Positions 12,817 to 23,800 of a DNA stretch of 64,000 nucleotides are shown here, one piece after another. Positions within the stretch are counted from its first letter, which is position 1. Each line of letters begins with the position of its first letter. The notes beneath the pieces were generated by a model. It searched no databases, was not told the origin of the DNA, and saw only the letters and a list, made by a program, of their open reading frames with translations. The position numbers and the translations under genes were made by a program. This DNA comes from Edaphochlamys debaryana (taxonomy: Eukaryota; Chlorophyta; Chlorophyceae; Chlamydomonadales): NCBI GenBank assembly GCA_016858145.1, contig JAEHOE010000029.1, positions 496,001 to 560,000 of the forward strand, in the 5' to 3' direction.

Positions 12817-13077
12817 GTGCGGCGCGATGCGGGGGCAGCGGCCGATGCTGAGGGGGACGGCATCAGCCGCGCCGTGGCCCGGAGCGGAGGCGCCGCGCAA
12901 GTGGCCGGGGCAGGGGCAGGGGCGGGCGTTATCAGCGACGATGACAGCGACGCTGACAGCCGCAACGGCGGTGCGACCCCTGGGTCGGGGAGCAACAGCG
13001 CATGGACGCTGGCAAGGCTCGCCCGCCTGCTGGTGACGATAGAGCGCACGCCTGAGTATTCAGTCGTCCTGGGTTGA
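12817..13077 (+). pseudogene. Orphan duplicate of the LRR family's terminal exon
   Basis: An open stretch ending at 13077 encodes an acidic segment (DDDSDADS), then TLARLARLLVTIERTPEY. This matches the C-terminal ends of LRR copy 1 (DPLARLAALIKSTRG) and copy 2 (LERLARLLETVTNLPDY). It lies just downstream of the copy 1 stop and has no companion exons. It is either an alternative terminal exon or a leftover of a tandem duplication. Confidence 0.5.
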
Positions 13078-14496
13078 ATGAGGCCCAAGGCCAGCGGTTG
13101 GGCTGGCGTGGGACACGCGGGGAGAGGGATGGGGCTGGAGCGAGGGTAATGGACGCTGGGTGGACGCCCTGCGCGTGTGAAGCTTCATGTGCGCCTGATG
13201 GGCAGTGTGGGGGTGATAACATTGGGAGGCACCCTGCCCAAAAGCCAGCGGGGTCTTCGTTTACGGTAGCTATGGGGTGCGGGCTGTACTGGACGAAATG
13301 CTGGCAGGGCAGACTGTTTGTCTGATTGAGCGTTGTTTGGATAAGAAGCCTTGTTATGCAGCGCCAGCTGAGGCGCAAGGGCTCACGGGCGGAGGCTCTG
13401 GACAGGCGTGCCTAGGTGTGGAGCGTGGCCTGGGCTGAGGCCCCAACACGTCCGCAAGTCTCTTGCATCTCTTGTTCATGGGGAAAGCTCAAGGTGGAAG
13501 TGTGTTTATCCATGGCCAACAAGCTCCGTGTGGCACACTTGGTGTTGGCTTCAAAATGCTAGCAATGGACTGTGCACCTGTTGGGGAGAGGGTGGGGTGC
13601 GGGTGGGGTAACGTGCCGAGGCCGTGCCCCTCATTGCAACTGCAAGTCCACCCAGTCTCCACAGCTATAAGCTTTCACAGTCAACCACGAGTAACAGATT
13701 CAGTCGACTTGCGCTGAGCTTGCAGCGCCCACTCCTGGCCATCGACATGTGGCTTGCGCTCCGCGCTTGCAACTAGCGTTTTTCATGGTGCACATGGTCT
13801 GTGGACTTTAGAGCACAAAAAACTCTAGCTTGGAGCCTGCGGACCGCTGCGGACCTGTTAGCTGCAGAGGCATCCTTTCCGGGGTCGCAGAGACTTCGAA
13901 TCGTGAGTCGTCAGGGGCTCACATCTTGCTGGGCGATCGCATGCTCGCTAAATTAGGTTGTGTGCCACGCCCATGCCCCATCTTCACCCGCCCAACCCGG
14001 ACATGCATCCCGACTCTCTCCTCAGGCCCTCCTGGCTAAGCCTGAGCTGGACCGCAGATGCCTCACGGTGCGTTTTGGGGTACGTTGTGCTACTCCCAGC
14101 GCCTGAGCGTCTTGCCGGACGTCCTTCTGAGGGTGGGGCTTGCCCTGCCTCACGCAGACCTGTCCAGCGTGCCCCCGTGGCGCTCGGGCTATGCGGAGCC
14201 CTCTCCTCGACCCTGGTCACAGCGCGCAGCTGCGGATCCCCTGATTGGAGTGATGGTGAGGGGTTGTGCGAAGGGGTGTGAGGCTCATCAAGGGACAACC
14301 AGTGCTGATGTTGGTTTCAGGTATGAGGGGCCGCGACCACAAGGCCGCTTCAGGAAGGCCAGAGCCAGAGCCCAGCTGGCGTGGAGCTAGCTCTTTTGGA
14401 GCTTGGGCAAGGTCCTGTCCTGTCAACAAGTGACAACTCCCCTGGTTGACCTGTCTCGTCACTGGGCGCCTGCCCTCCGTTTTCGTGCACACACAG
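13078..14496. other. Region between LRR gene 1 and the next gene, no confident exon
   Basis: Some short segments flanked by plausible splice sites read like protein (for example 14026-14067, ALLAKPELDRRCLT), but they do not assemble into a consistent frame. They may be 5' exons of the gene ending at 16890. Nothing else is recognised. Confidence 0.35.
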
Positions 14497-16890
14497 GGTC
14501 AACGCGCGACAATGGCTTTGACTTGCCCTCTGCACACCGTCAGTCCTGTGACCCGCCCACATCTCACTGTGTCCCTGCCCGATGGTCCCTCCCTGGGATG
14601 GCGCCGCGACTCAAGGCCTCAAACTGCTGCCCCTTCCTCGCCCACTGCTCCCCGCCAGACGTCCCGTACCTTCCTCGCGGACGCACGTGATGCCATGCCG
14701 CACGTGTTTCAGGCCTCGCCTCTGCACCGAGACGGTGGGTTTGCAGCGGGGCTAGGACACCACTGCCGTCGGGTGTGGACTGCCAGATTTAGGTGTGGTT
14801 GGCCTAAGCTCCAAGGTATCGGAATGCAGGGTGCTGGGTGGAAGAAATCTCGCGTTTAGCGGCATGTCACCTCCCCTGGGTTGCACGTGCGCAGCTATCC
14901 TGCCCGCTGTGCCCGCTCTGGGTGGGCCCCTGATGTACGGCGGATCCCTGTCTGCCTCCGTGGCATACCAAGTATCACCAGCGGAGAAGGTGCGTGAGCG
15001 TGAGGCGACTATGACTTATCCTACCTGTCCTTCTGACAAAGGTACAAGGGACCTCATCCCGCCTCCAGACCCCGCAAACCCCCGTCGACTGGCCCCCCTC
15101 TTGACCACAGGCCCTGCTCTCCTTCCACCTCGCCATGCGCCGTGACAAAGCGTACGACGCGTTAGTCATGCAGATTAAATCCAGGGCGCCGCCGGAGGAT
15201 CCGCACGGTCTGCTCTTGCCGGTCCGGTCCGGTCCGGACCGTCCGAGCACCCCGGACGCACGTCCGGCGCTGAGCCTGGACCAGGCAGGCACGAGGACCG
15301 CGGCGTACGTACGGAACTTCCAACCGTCACCCTCGCCAACCGCCGGAGGACGAAGGGCGCAGGTCGCTGCCCACGGGGCAGCCGATGGCACAATGGATCT
15401 TCCTGGCGCACTTGCCAGGGACGATGGAGGGGCCGGGAGCGCCGCCAGCTCAGTGGGTGCCAGACGCCAGGCCGGGCCCCGCGTGCCTAGCTCGGCAGGC
15501 GGCAGCCCGAAGGGCGGGAGCCAGGCGGGCCGCGCTCCCGGCGAGGCCAGCCCCCGGCACAGCTGGGCGTCGGCTTCGGTGGCCGGAGCGCAGCTGCTGC
15601 AGATGGAGGCGGCGGCGGGGAGACGTGCGGCCGCCGGCGACGATGGCGCTGGGAGGGCCGAGCGGGAGCAGCGGGAGGCGGGGGAGGTGGAGGCGCGTTC
15701 CTCGCGTGGCAGCACGCGGCAGGTGCGTCTGGGGCGGCGGCGCTGTGCGTCTGGGGAGCGCGGGTGACTGAGAGCATTGCTGAAGGCCGACGCAAACGCC
15801 GCAAGCCCTTCTGATCCTAAGCCTCTGCGCCCTGTCGCTAGTGGTGCCTTAGGTCTTGACTCCCCCATCACCCTCCTCACAGGTGGCAGAGGTCGGGTCC
15901 ACCGCCGCACTTGCACCGCCGGCCACGGCCAAAGGGCAAACCAGCGGCGCGCCTAGCCCCGGCAGCAGCCGCAGTAGCGGCGGCGGCAGGGCCGCGGGCC
16001 GCCCGCCGGGGCCCGACCCTGCTGAGGCTGCCACCATTCGGCGCCCGTTGGCTGCCCAGCCCAGCAAACACACGCTCTCACGCCAGGCCTCTGAACACAC
16101 CGCCTGCAGCCAAGCCCGGGAGTACACGGCACAGCCAAAGACGCGGTCCTTCGAGCCGCGGCCCTCGAGCCTGGCTGCGGCCGATGCGACCTCGCGGGAA
16201 GCCAGCCGGGCAAGCCTGGGGAGGGCAGGCGGCGTGCCGGATGCGGCTCCACGGGGCGAGGCCAGCCGGGCGAGCCTTGCCGGTAGGAGCGGGGCCGACG
16301 TGGCTTCACGAGAGGCCAGCCGGGCCAGCGTGGGGCCGGCAGGCGCTGCGCCGGAGCCCGCTGCCCGCGCCTTTGCCTCGCCGTCCGTTGGGGCGGCTCC
16401 CTACCGGCTCGCGGCCCACCTCAGCGATGGACTGGCTGGACGGCAAGCCTCGGGGCACCTCAGCAGCGGCGGCGGTAGCTTGGCGGATGGCGTGGATAGC
16501 TTCCGAGAGAGCAGCGTGGCTTCGGCCGCGGGTGTCGGCCAGCATGTGGCCTCCGCCGCTGCTTCGGAGCAAGAGGGCTCCGGGCACTTCGGCAGTCCTA
16601 ATGCTGGCTGGTTGGGGCGTGCAGGCAGCAGCAGGCTGGGCGGGGCAGCGGAAACCTCTGGAGTGGATAAGGGTGTTGGCAGTTATGTACAGGGTGGTGT
16701 GGGCAGTGCAGCGGGCGGCGGGGCTGACGTGTGGGAGCGGAGCAGCAGCACGGTGTCACAGGGGGCGCCGCAGCGCGTTGGGGCTGGCGGGCCGTATGGT
16801 GGGCAAGAGCAGGATGATGGGTACGGCAGTGAGGAGTACGGCAGTGATGTGAGCAGCACTGCCGCCAGCCCCTTGCCCGGATTAGACTAA
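14497..16890 (+). CDS. Unrecognised protein, 3' exons; Ser/Arg/Gly-rich tail
   Basis: Confident exons are 15111-15722 and 15883-16890, joined in phase 0. Smaller exons at 14713-14734 and 14895-14989 fit in phase (ASPLHRD, then ILPAVPALGGPLMYGG). A 42-nt exon at 14497-14538 is possible. The true start was not found, so this is a 5'-incomplete model of roughly 590 aa. The first part is moderately hydrophobic (ALGGPLMYGGSLSASVAYQ, ALLSFHLAMRRDKAYDALV) and could be the end of a membrane protein. From about 15190 onward the chain is disordered, rich in Ser, Gly, Ala and Arg. Three copies of (R)EASRAS occur near 16195, 16260 and 16313. These resemble basophilic kinase sites, but that is inference. 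The very end is acidic with Tyr (YGSEEYGSD). I do not recognise the family. Confidence 0.45.
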
Positions 16891-17367
16891 GGGACTCGCT
16901 TGGCAGTGCTCTGTGCAGAGGTAGTCTCAAGCGGCGGGCAGTGACGGGACATGGCCCGACAGAGCACGAGACTTTTGACGAAAAGACTGCTGGACACGGC
17001 AGGGCACGCAGGAATGGCCAGGGATGGCTTGAGTTGTTGGTCGCATCCTTGGGCCGTTTGACTCCCCGTCCAGCACAACGCGCACTGATGAGCATGGGCC
17101 GGCATGCCCTCCTGGTGGCTCGTGGTGACGCAAGGTGCGCTTAAGAGGATGTGAGGCGGCATGCTGGGGCGGGGAACTGTTTGCGAGAGGGAGGGGGGTT
17201 CTGTGCTCGCAGGGGCCGTGCAGCGTAGTCCGGACGACGACGACGAGGGGGGTCGGGGCTCCGGGACTGGGAGTGGCGCGGGCCGTGCCGCACGGAGCTG
17301 GAGCTCGGGGCTGCATCGACCGCATACCCATGTGCTTTACCGCTGTATTCTTGGCTATAGAGCAAAC
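16891..17367. other. Intergenic region and 5' flank of LRR copy 2
   Basis: No gene is seen. The right end (17299-17345) repeats the sequence at 9009-9050, and GGCTATAG near 17351 lies shortly before the ATG. This is probably the promoter and 5' UTR of the LRR copy. Confidence 0.35.
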
Positions 17368-20300
17368 ATGTCCTGCGACGCAGCAGCGCAACAGCAGCGT
17401 TTCCCCCTCAACGACCTCATCGCGTTCAACCTAGCGGCCGATGCTGGCCGTGCGCTCCCGAGTGCAATTAGAAGCGGTGCCAACGGGCTTACCGACCTGG
17501 TCAACCCGCGGCTCGCGAGCAAGGCGCTTCGGGGCCTCATTGCCGCGCACAACGACACCGTTCGGCTGCGGCCAGCGCAACTTAGCGTTGAGCTCTGCAA
17601 CGTAGGCGCCTGGCTAGCTCGATGGCCCCAGGTCAGCAAGGTGGTGATGTACATCAGTGGGGCAGAGACGATCCAGGCCAAGGCCTTCGCCAGCGCCCCG
17701 GACGCTGCTTGCCGACGGATCAGGGCGCTGACGCTCGCGAGGAGCGACGAGTTACCGCCGCCGCCTTTCGTTCGGCTCCTTGGGCGCCTGCCCGAGCTGA
17801 GCTCCCTAGAGCTGGCGCAGGCGGGCCCCCAGACCCCCCGGCAGCTGGAGCCACCGCGGCCCTCGCCTCGCTGCCCGTGCTCTCCAGCCTCAAACTGGGG
17901 TGCGTCAGCTGGCTACCCTGCGTCAACCCCAGCAGCCAGCTCACACGCCTGGAGGTCCACGGCTGCTATGCGGCTGAGCACGTCACGCTTCAGCAGCTTA
18001 TTGCGATCGTGCCGGCCCTGACCTGCCTGCGAGAGCTTGGCATTCCCAGGAGGGAGCACACACCGGAGCAGCTTTGCGGATTCCTCAGGGACCTACCGGC
18101 GTCCGTGCAGCACTTCAGACTCGAGGGAGGAGCCCTATCGGGCGCAGGCATCGAGTGTACGTTCGATCAGGGATTCCTCAGCACCGTCAAGCTCTTCCGC
18201 TGCCGTCCGTACGGCATGCACGCTTATTCGTCGTACGGCGAGGTGTGCCGCTACCTCGATTCCGCCCTGCTCACGAGTGGCAGGCTGGGGCCGCGGCTTG
18301 CGAGATTGTCATTGCGTATGGCCGTCACCGCTGAGGCTGTGCCGGGACTGGAGTCCACGTTGCTGACCCGCTGCGACCACGTGAGTCCGCTGGAAGCCGT
18401 ATGTGGAAGCTGTGTTTTTCTCCCATCGCCGACGTTGTGAGGGCTGCTTTGCCGGTATCTTTGGAGTCATGCCGCCCGCCCCTTCTGCAGGTTTCGGTTG
18501 ACACCATTGTCTGGGACCAGTACCGGGCCAGAGTACAGGGCGTGGCGAGGCGGTTGGGCCCGCCCCGAGCGCTCCAGCTACTGTGGGCCGCTTGGACAAC
18601 GTGCGGCCGCATGAGCGTGGAGCTGCAGCCGCCTGCCGAGGCGCGTGCCGGCAGCGGAGGGAGCGCCGCCGCCCGCCCTGCTGCCAGCCCCGAACTAAGG
18701 CCGCTGTCACCGGTGCTGCCATCTGAGGAGATACTTCGGCGGGCGGTGAAGCGGATGGGGTCGACGCGGGCGGCGGCGGGCCAGCAGCCCTACGGCGTCC
18801 TGTTGCGCGGGCCGGCAGTCCGGCGCCTGCTGCGCGAGCCCCTGGTCCAACTACGACGCCGGCTGACGGAGGATGCATACAGCGTTCGCGCATGGGTCGA
18901 GAGCCTTGAGAGAAGCGCCCGTGCCCGCCCCGAGCCGGGTGCTGCAGAGCAAGCCCGCCCGAGCTGCAGCGCATTGGGATACTTGCCTGAGCGGGGCGCG
19001 GGCGTGCTGATCGTCGAATGCCCGGACACGCCCTAGGCGGTGCAGGCCCTGGCCGAGGAGGCGAGTGTGCAGGGGCTGGAGGTCCGTCTCAGCTTCCTCA
19101 CTTGCCACCAAGCAGTTTCCGAGGTGAGGCTTCGGCGGTGTATGCCGGGGCGTCAGCTGGGCTACAGCAGTCCGTTGCTTGTTGGCGGTCCTCAAGCTGT
19201 GCCTTGTTTAGATGCTTGCCCCTCCTTGACGTCCGTCCACCGCCGTTTCCTTGCCGCCCTCTCCGCTCCTCTGGCCGCAGGTTCTGCAGGCGCTTTGGAA
19301 CGGCGAGGAGGAGGAGGAGGAGGAGGGAGAGGAGGAGGAGCCAGGCGGCGCCGGGGACAGCGCAGACCGCAGTCAGCTCGGCGGCAGCGGGGAAGGCGAG
19401 TCTGCCTCCCCGGCGCGAGGCAGCCTTGGAGAGCTGACGGCGCCGTGGCCGGTGGCGATGGTGTCAGCACCGCAACCTGCAGGCAGCGGCTCGGCAGCCA
19501 GGCCGCCGAGGCGGGCGGCACCCAGGGCGACGAGGCGGGCGGCGCCCAGGGCGACGAGTGGGATTCGGATGAGGACGACGGGGTCGGAGCTGGGGCGCCG
19601 GGCAGCGGCGTTGCCCGGAATGCAGGCGGGGCCCGCGAGTATCTGTGGGAGGCCAGTACTAGCAGTGCCAGCGCCGGCGACAGCGACAGCGACAGCATGG
19701 GCTGTGCGTCCACGGGGTCAGAGAGCTGCTGCCCCCACCTCCGCCCAGTTGGGGCACAGGTGCTCCACGCGCTCTGGGACGGCGAGGAGGCTGCCGGCGG
19801 CGCTGGCGGCAGCGCAGCCGCCATGCAGCGCGGCCGCAAGGGGCGGCGCCAAGGCGGCCAGGCCCCTGGGGCTGGTGGATCCCAGGCCGGTGGATCCCAG
19901 GCCGCTGGAGCTGGTGGATCCCAGGCCGGTGGATCCCAGGCCGCTGGAGCTGGTGGATCCCAGGCCGGTGGATCTCAGGTCGCTGGAGCTGGTGGATCCC
20001 AGGCCGGTGGATCCCAGGCCGCTGGAGCTGGTGGATCCCAGGCCGGTGGATCCCAGGCCGCTGGAGCTGGTGGATCCCAGGCCGGTGGATCCCAGGCCGC
20101 TGGAGCTGGTGGATCCCAGGCCCGCGGGCGGGATGGGCAGGAGCACGCCGGTGCCGGAGCTGGAGCTGGAGCACTGGGCCGCAGCTTGGCCCGGAGTGGC
20201 GGCGAGGCTGGGGTGGAGGCCGGTGCTGGCAGCAATGATGGCGACCGCATGGGCGGTGCAGCCACGGGGCCGGAGGGCGTCAATGCCCGGCAGCTGGAGA

Positions 20301-20380
20301 GGCTTGCCCGCCTGCTGGAAACGGTAACAAATTTGCCAGATTACAAGTTTGTGTACCCGGCAGTTGAGGCCTGGCCGTAA
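17368..20380 (+). pseudogene. Leucine-rich-repeat protein copy 2, frameshifted and with an early stop
   Basis: Same three-exon layout as the copy at 10206: exon 1 17368-18380, exon 2 18491-19123, exon 3 19760-20380, all phase 0. Two lesions are visible against copy 1. Near 17848 four bases (AAGC in copy 1) are missing within QLEQATAALASLP, shifting the frame. In exon 2 an in-frame TAG at 19034-19036 replaces a sense codon in the conserved CPSADAVEA segment (here CPDTP, stop, AVQA). Homology continues past both, so this is a recent pseudogene or an assembly with errors. Exon 3 begins VLHALWDGEE, contains a 39-bp minisatellite coding Gly/Ser/Gln/Ala repeats, and ends with LERLARLLETVTNLPDY. A duplicate exon start (VLQALWNGEE) at 19281 lies in another frame. 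TGTAA at 20560, about 180 nt past the stop, may be the poly(A) signal. Confidence 0.65.
19868..20122 (+). repeat. 39-bp coding minisatellite
   Basis: Six full copies and one partial copy of a 39-bp unit. Each unit is two GGTGGATCCCAGGCC 15-mers plus GCTGGAGCT. It encodes a 13-residue repeat, GGSQAGGSQAAGA. One copy carries an A to V change. The period is a multiple of three, so copy-number change keeps the frame. Confidence 0.9.
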
Positions 20381-20889
20381 GACCAATACCTCTTGGGTTT
20401 GGGGGACTGAGTAACTGTATGCATGTAGGGACCCCATCGAGGAGTGTGCGCGTACGATGTGGATTGGGGTTGCACGGCTGTGCACGGGCTGTGCAAGGGC
20501 TATCATGCGATGCTGTTGCTGCCTTCTGGCGGGGGCTTCGGGGGGCTGGGGTCGTTCCTTGTAACCACCGAGGAGGGGAGGAGTGCGATGCAAGGATCAG
20601 GGCTTGGAGGAGACCCTCCGAATGTCTCACCGCCAACCTGGGTACCCGACAACCCGAGGTGTGCGCCAGGGGCCATGCAACGCTCAGCTATCCGGTTTAC
20701 TGGAGGGACGTGAGGCATGCAGAGGCGTGGCTGGGGCAGGTGGGGGACTGCACGGGGGCACATGCGGGGGGCCGAGGGGGTTGGGGCTCGGGGCAATGTG
20801 CAATTAGTCCATACAATGTACACGCAGCACACATGTAGACCTGTACACAAGCTGCTTGCTGCACGCTTCTGTTGTTTGCGCACGCTGAG
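20381..20889. other. Intergenic region before the + strand MYND gene
   Basis: The segment 20545-20574 reads CTGGGGTC, five bases, then TTGTAACCACCGAGGA. This matches the 3' end of the LINE at 26937 (both blocks at the same spacing), so it looks like a relic of a related element's tail. The rest probably holds the 5' UTR of the gene at 20890. Confidence 0.5.
20545..20574 (+). mobile_element. LINE 3'-tail relic
   Basis: Two blocks, CTGGGGTC and TTGTAACCACCGAGGA, separated by five bases, match the last bases of the LINE whose 3' end is at 26937 on the opposite strand. Nothing further upstream is clearly similar, so only the tail or a very short 5'-truncated copy remains. Confidence 0.5.
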
Positions 20890-23800
20890 ATGGCGCCGCG
20901 ACTCGAGGCCTCTGCCTTGCCGCATGATGTGCGGGAAGCGCTCAAATTGCTGCCCACAATATCGAAGCGCCTTTTGGACGCGCACTCTCGCCGGAACTTG
21001 CAGCTGATCCCCACAAACGAGTTCAGCCGGTTGGACGATGCCCTGGAGACGGTGCGGGCTTTCCTGTACCCTGACAGCACGAGCAGTGGCGTGGCTCTAA
21101 CGGTGCTGCGGACAAAGGGCGTGGAGACGGCGGTGCTGCAGCTCGCAGGTGTCGCTGTTCGGCTCGATGTGCCGAGCAATGCTCGCGGTGGCGAGCGCGA
21201 GGACGTTCTGTATGGCGTGGCGACAAAGACGATGCAGCTGGTGCGGCAGATCGCTCTTCCGGCGCTCAAGCCGGCAGCCCCCGCTGCGGATGCCGAAGCC
21301 ATTGCGGCATTCGTCGGCAAGCTCCTCCGCATGGACACGCTCCAGGCCTCGGCCCGGCAGCTGGCTGCTGCTGCGGCAGCATTCTCACTGCCTGCTGCAC
21401 CTGCCCTGAGGCAGCCGGGTGCGGCTGCAGCCGGAGGAGCAGGACCGTCGGGTTCGGCCGGGCCGGCAGCCGGCCCAGGGCCTAGCGTCTTGTTCCGGGA
21501 GCGCTGCTGCTGGGTGGTGGGAGGCATACTGTGGCTGCTGCAGGGGCTGACCCTGACGCTCGCGGATCGGGCAGAGGCGGCGGCGGCAGCACATGGCAGC
21601 GGGGCGGCGGCGGCGCCAGCCGCTCGCGGCGGGGTGTCGGCGGCGGCGGCAGCACCTGCAGCTCTGCCGAGCGGGGTGGCGGCGCTGGTGACGTCACTCA
21701 AGCGGGCGATGACGCGGAGCCGTGTGCGTGGTGGAGGCAGCGGCGCGGCTGATGCTGCTGGTGCCGCCGCGGCCGGGCCCGTCCTTGCAAGCCACGCCGG
21801 TCCTGCGCCAGCTCCACTGCTCCGCCTCCAAGGCCCTGTACGTCACCTTCCTCCACACCCGCCGCCTCGCGGCCGTCACGTCAGCCTCTGGCAACCGCAT
21901 CTGGGCCCCCGCCCAAGCCCCGGCCTCGGCGCTCCTCGGCCGCTGCGCACGCCACGCGGTCATCTCGATAAGCCTCAGCACCCTGGCGGGCCTCACCAAC
22001 CCGCCCGCGACCTACGGGCTCTCGACCCACTTCAAACTCTCCATACCCATCGCGAGGACCGAGCCGCCCACGCCGTACAGCCTGATCGATCCCGCTGTAG
22101 CCGAGGCCTGCCTGGCCGCAGTCAGCGTCGATCGGGCGGCGGGCAGGGCCGACCCACATCGCTGCACGACCAAGCGGGGCGCGGCGGCGCTCCTGCTGCG
22201 CTGGGGCCGGCTGGCCGTGGCGTCAGCGGCGGCCGCTAAGGGCGGCTTCCTGCGCATGATGATGGATAAGGTGAATGGCCGCGCAGCGTTGTGCCAGCGG
22301 CACGGGTTGCACGGTCAACGCTAGTGGTGGAAGCAAGGTGTGACCGCTGGACCCGTGCTCCACTGCGTCGCCAGCAGTCCCACATCCAAGCCCCGCGCCC
22401 CTCACCACCTCCTGCCCCCTTTCTACCTACCTGCGGAATTCCGTCCACCGCAACACACCCCCGCCGCCGCGCCCCACAGGCGATCGTGTGCTTCAGCTAC
22501 GGCGCCGAGGACTGGACCGCCATGTACGCCAGCCTGCTGGCGCCCGACGCCGCAGTGCGCGTCATGCTCCAGGCGCTGGAGACGCTGGTGTGCGAGCGCC
22601 TCGTGGAGCTCAGCGGAGGGTTGCGGCGGCGCGAGGATTCCCCCGCTGCTGCCGCCTCCGCCTCCGCCTCCGCCTCTGCCTCTGCTTCCGCCGCCGGCGC
22701 AGTTCCGTCCAGCCCGTCTGGGCGCGTGGCGGAGCTGGCTGCGGGGGCGCGGCGACGCGACGACGCCAAGGAGGCCTGGCTGCTTGCCATGGGCGCGTCC
22801 CGCCACTTGGTCGCCATGGACGGGAGGCAGCACTGCGTCTTCGCATCCCTGTTGCGCGTCATGGTGCTGTCAGCCGCCGGCCCGGTATCCGGCAGCTACG
22901 GTGAGGGAGCCGCACGAACTGCCGCACTTCTGGAAGGGGTCTGCATGTACGGTTTGAGCCAGCTCGGGTGGGGCGCGGGCCTGGTCAGGGCCTGAGGCAG
23001 TTTTCTGTACGGCAGCCGCCGCCTTCCACGTCTCCGCGCCAACTAAGCCGCGCCCAACTTGGAATCGCCCTCGCACTTCAACCCATTCCTGCCGCCGCCT
23101 CCGCAGGGACCGCGTGCACCCTGCCCTCCATCCTGCCGCTGCCGCCCTGCATGCTGGCCGCCTTCCAGGGCGGGGCGCTGCCGGGCCTCGAGTGGCTGCT
23201 ACGGCGCGCGGGCCGCAACCTGGCAGGGCCCGAGGCCTACGTCGCCACGCGCGTGACCCACGGAGCCGGCATGACGGCTCTCCTGAGCTTGGCGGCCTTT
23301 GGTCCGACCAGCCAGGCAACAGCCCTCTCCGCCACGCTTGCGAAGCTCATTCGCATGAGCTCCCAGACCGTTCCGGGCACGATCATAGTGACTCGCCAGG
23401 CCCGGGAAAGCCTCTCCGCCTTCACAGCCGCCGCCAGCAGCGGGCTGCGGTCCGCGTGTGAACTGCTGTCGCTCTCGGCGCACCTGCCCCGCGAGTTCCC
23501 GCTCGACCCGCGTGACACGAGCCCCTTCTCGCCCACGTGCTCTCCGCGCCTGACCCTGGCCTGCCTGGTCTCCCGGTTGCTGCCCGAGCTGTCCCTCGAC
23601 CTGCGCAGCGTCGCGCGCCTGGCGGCGGGGAGGGATGACGTGGACCCCGGGCTCAGGGCCCGCATCTTTACTGCTACGGCGCCCGGCGGACTGCTCACGT
23701 GGGTGGGTGCGCTCGCGGGGCTCTGCACCCCCTGCACGACCGCTGAGGTCCGCAGCGGCGCTGGCGGCGGCGGTGCTGGCGGCGGCGCCGCCAGCAGCAG

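Noticed and set aside
19281..19480. Use of 19281 as the start of exon 3 in LRR copy 2
   Set aside because: Its frame differs from the conserved C-terminus and would need another frameshift. The acceptor before 19760 gives an intact phase-0 exon.
19868..20122. Regular repeat array that could look like CRISPR
   Set aside because: The units are contiguous 39-mers without spacers and are in frame inside an exon; this is a minisatellite.
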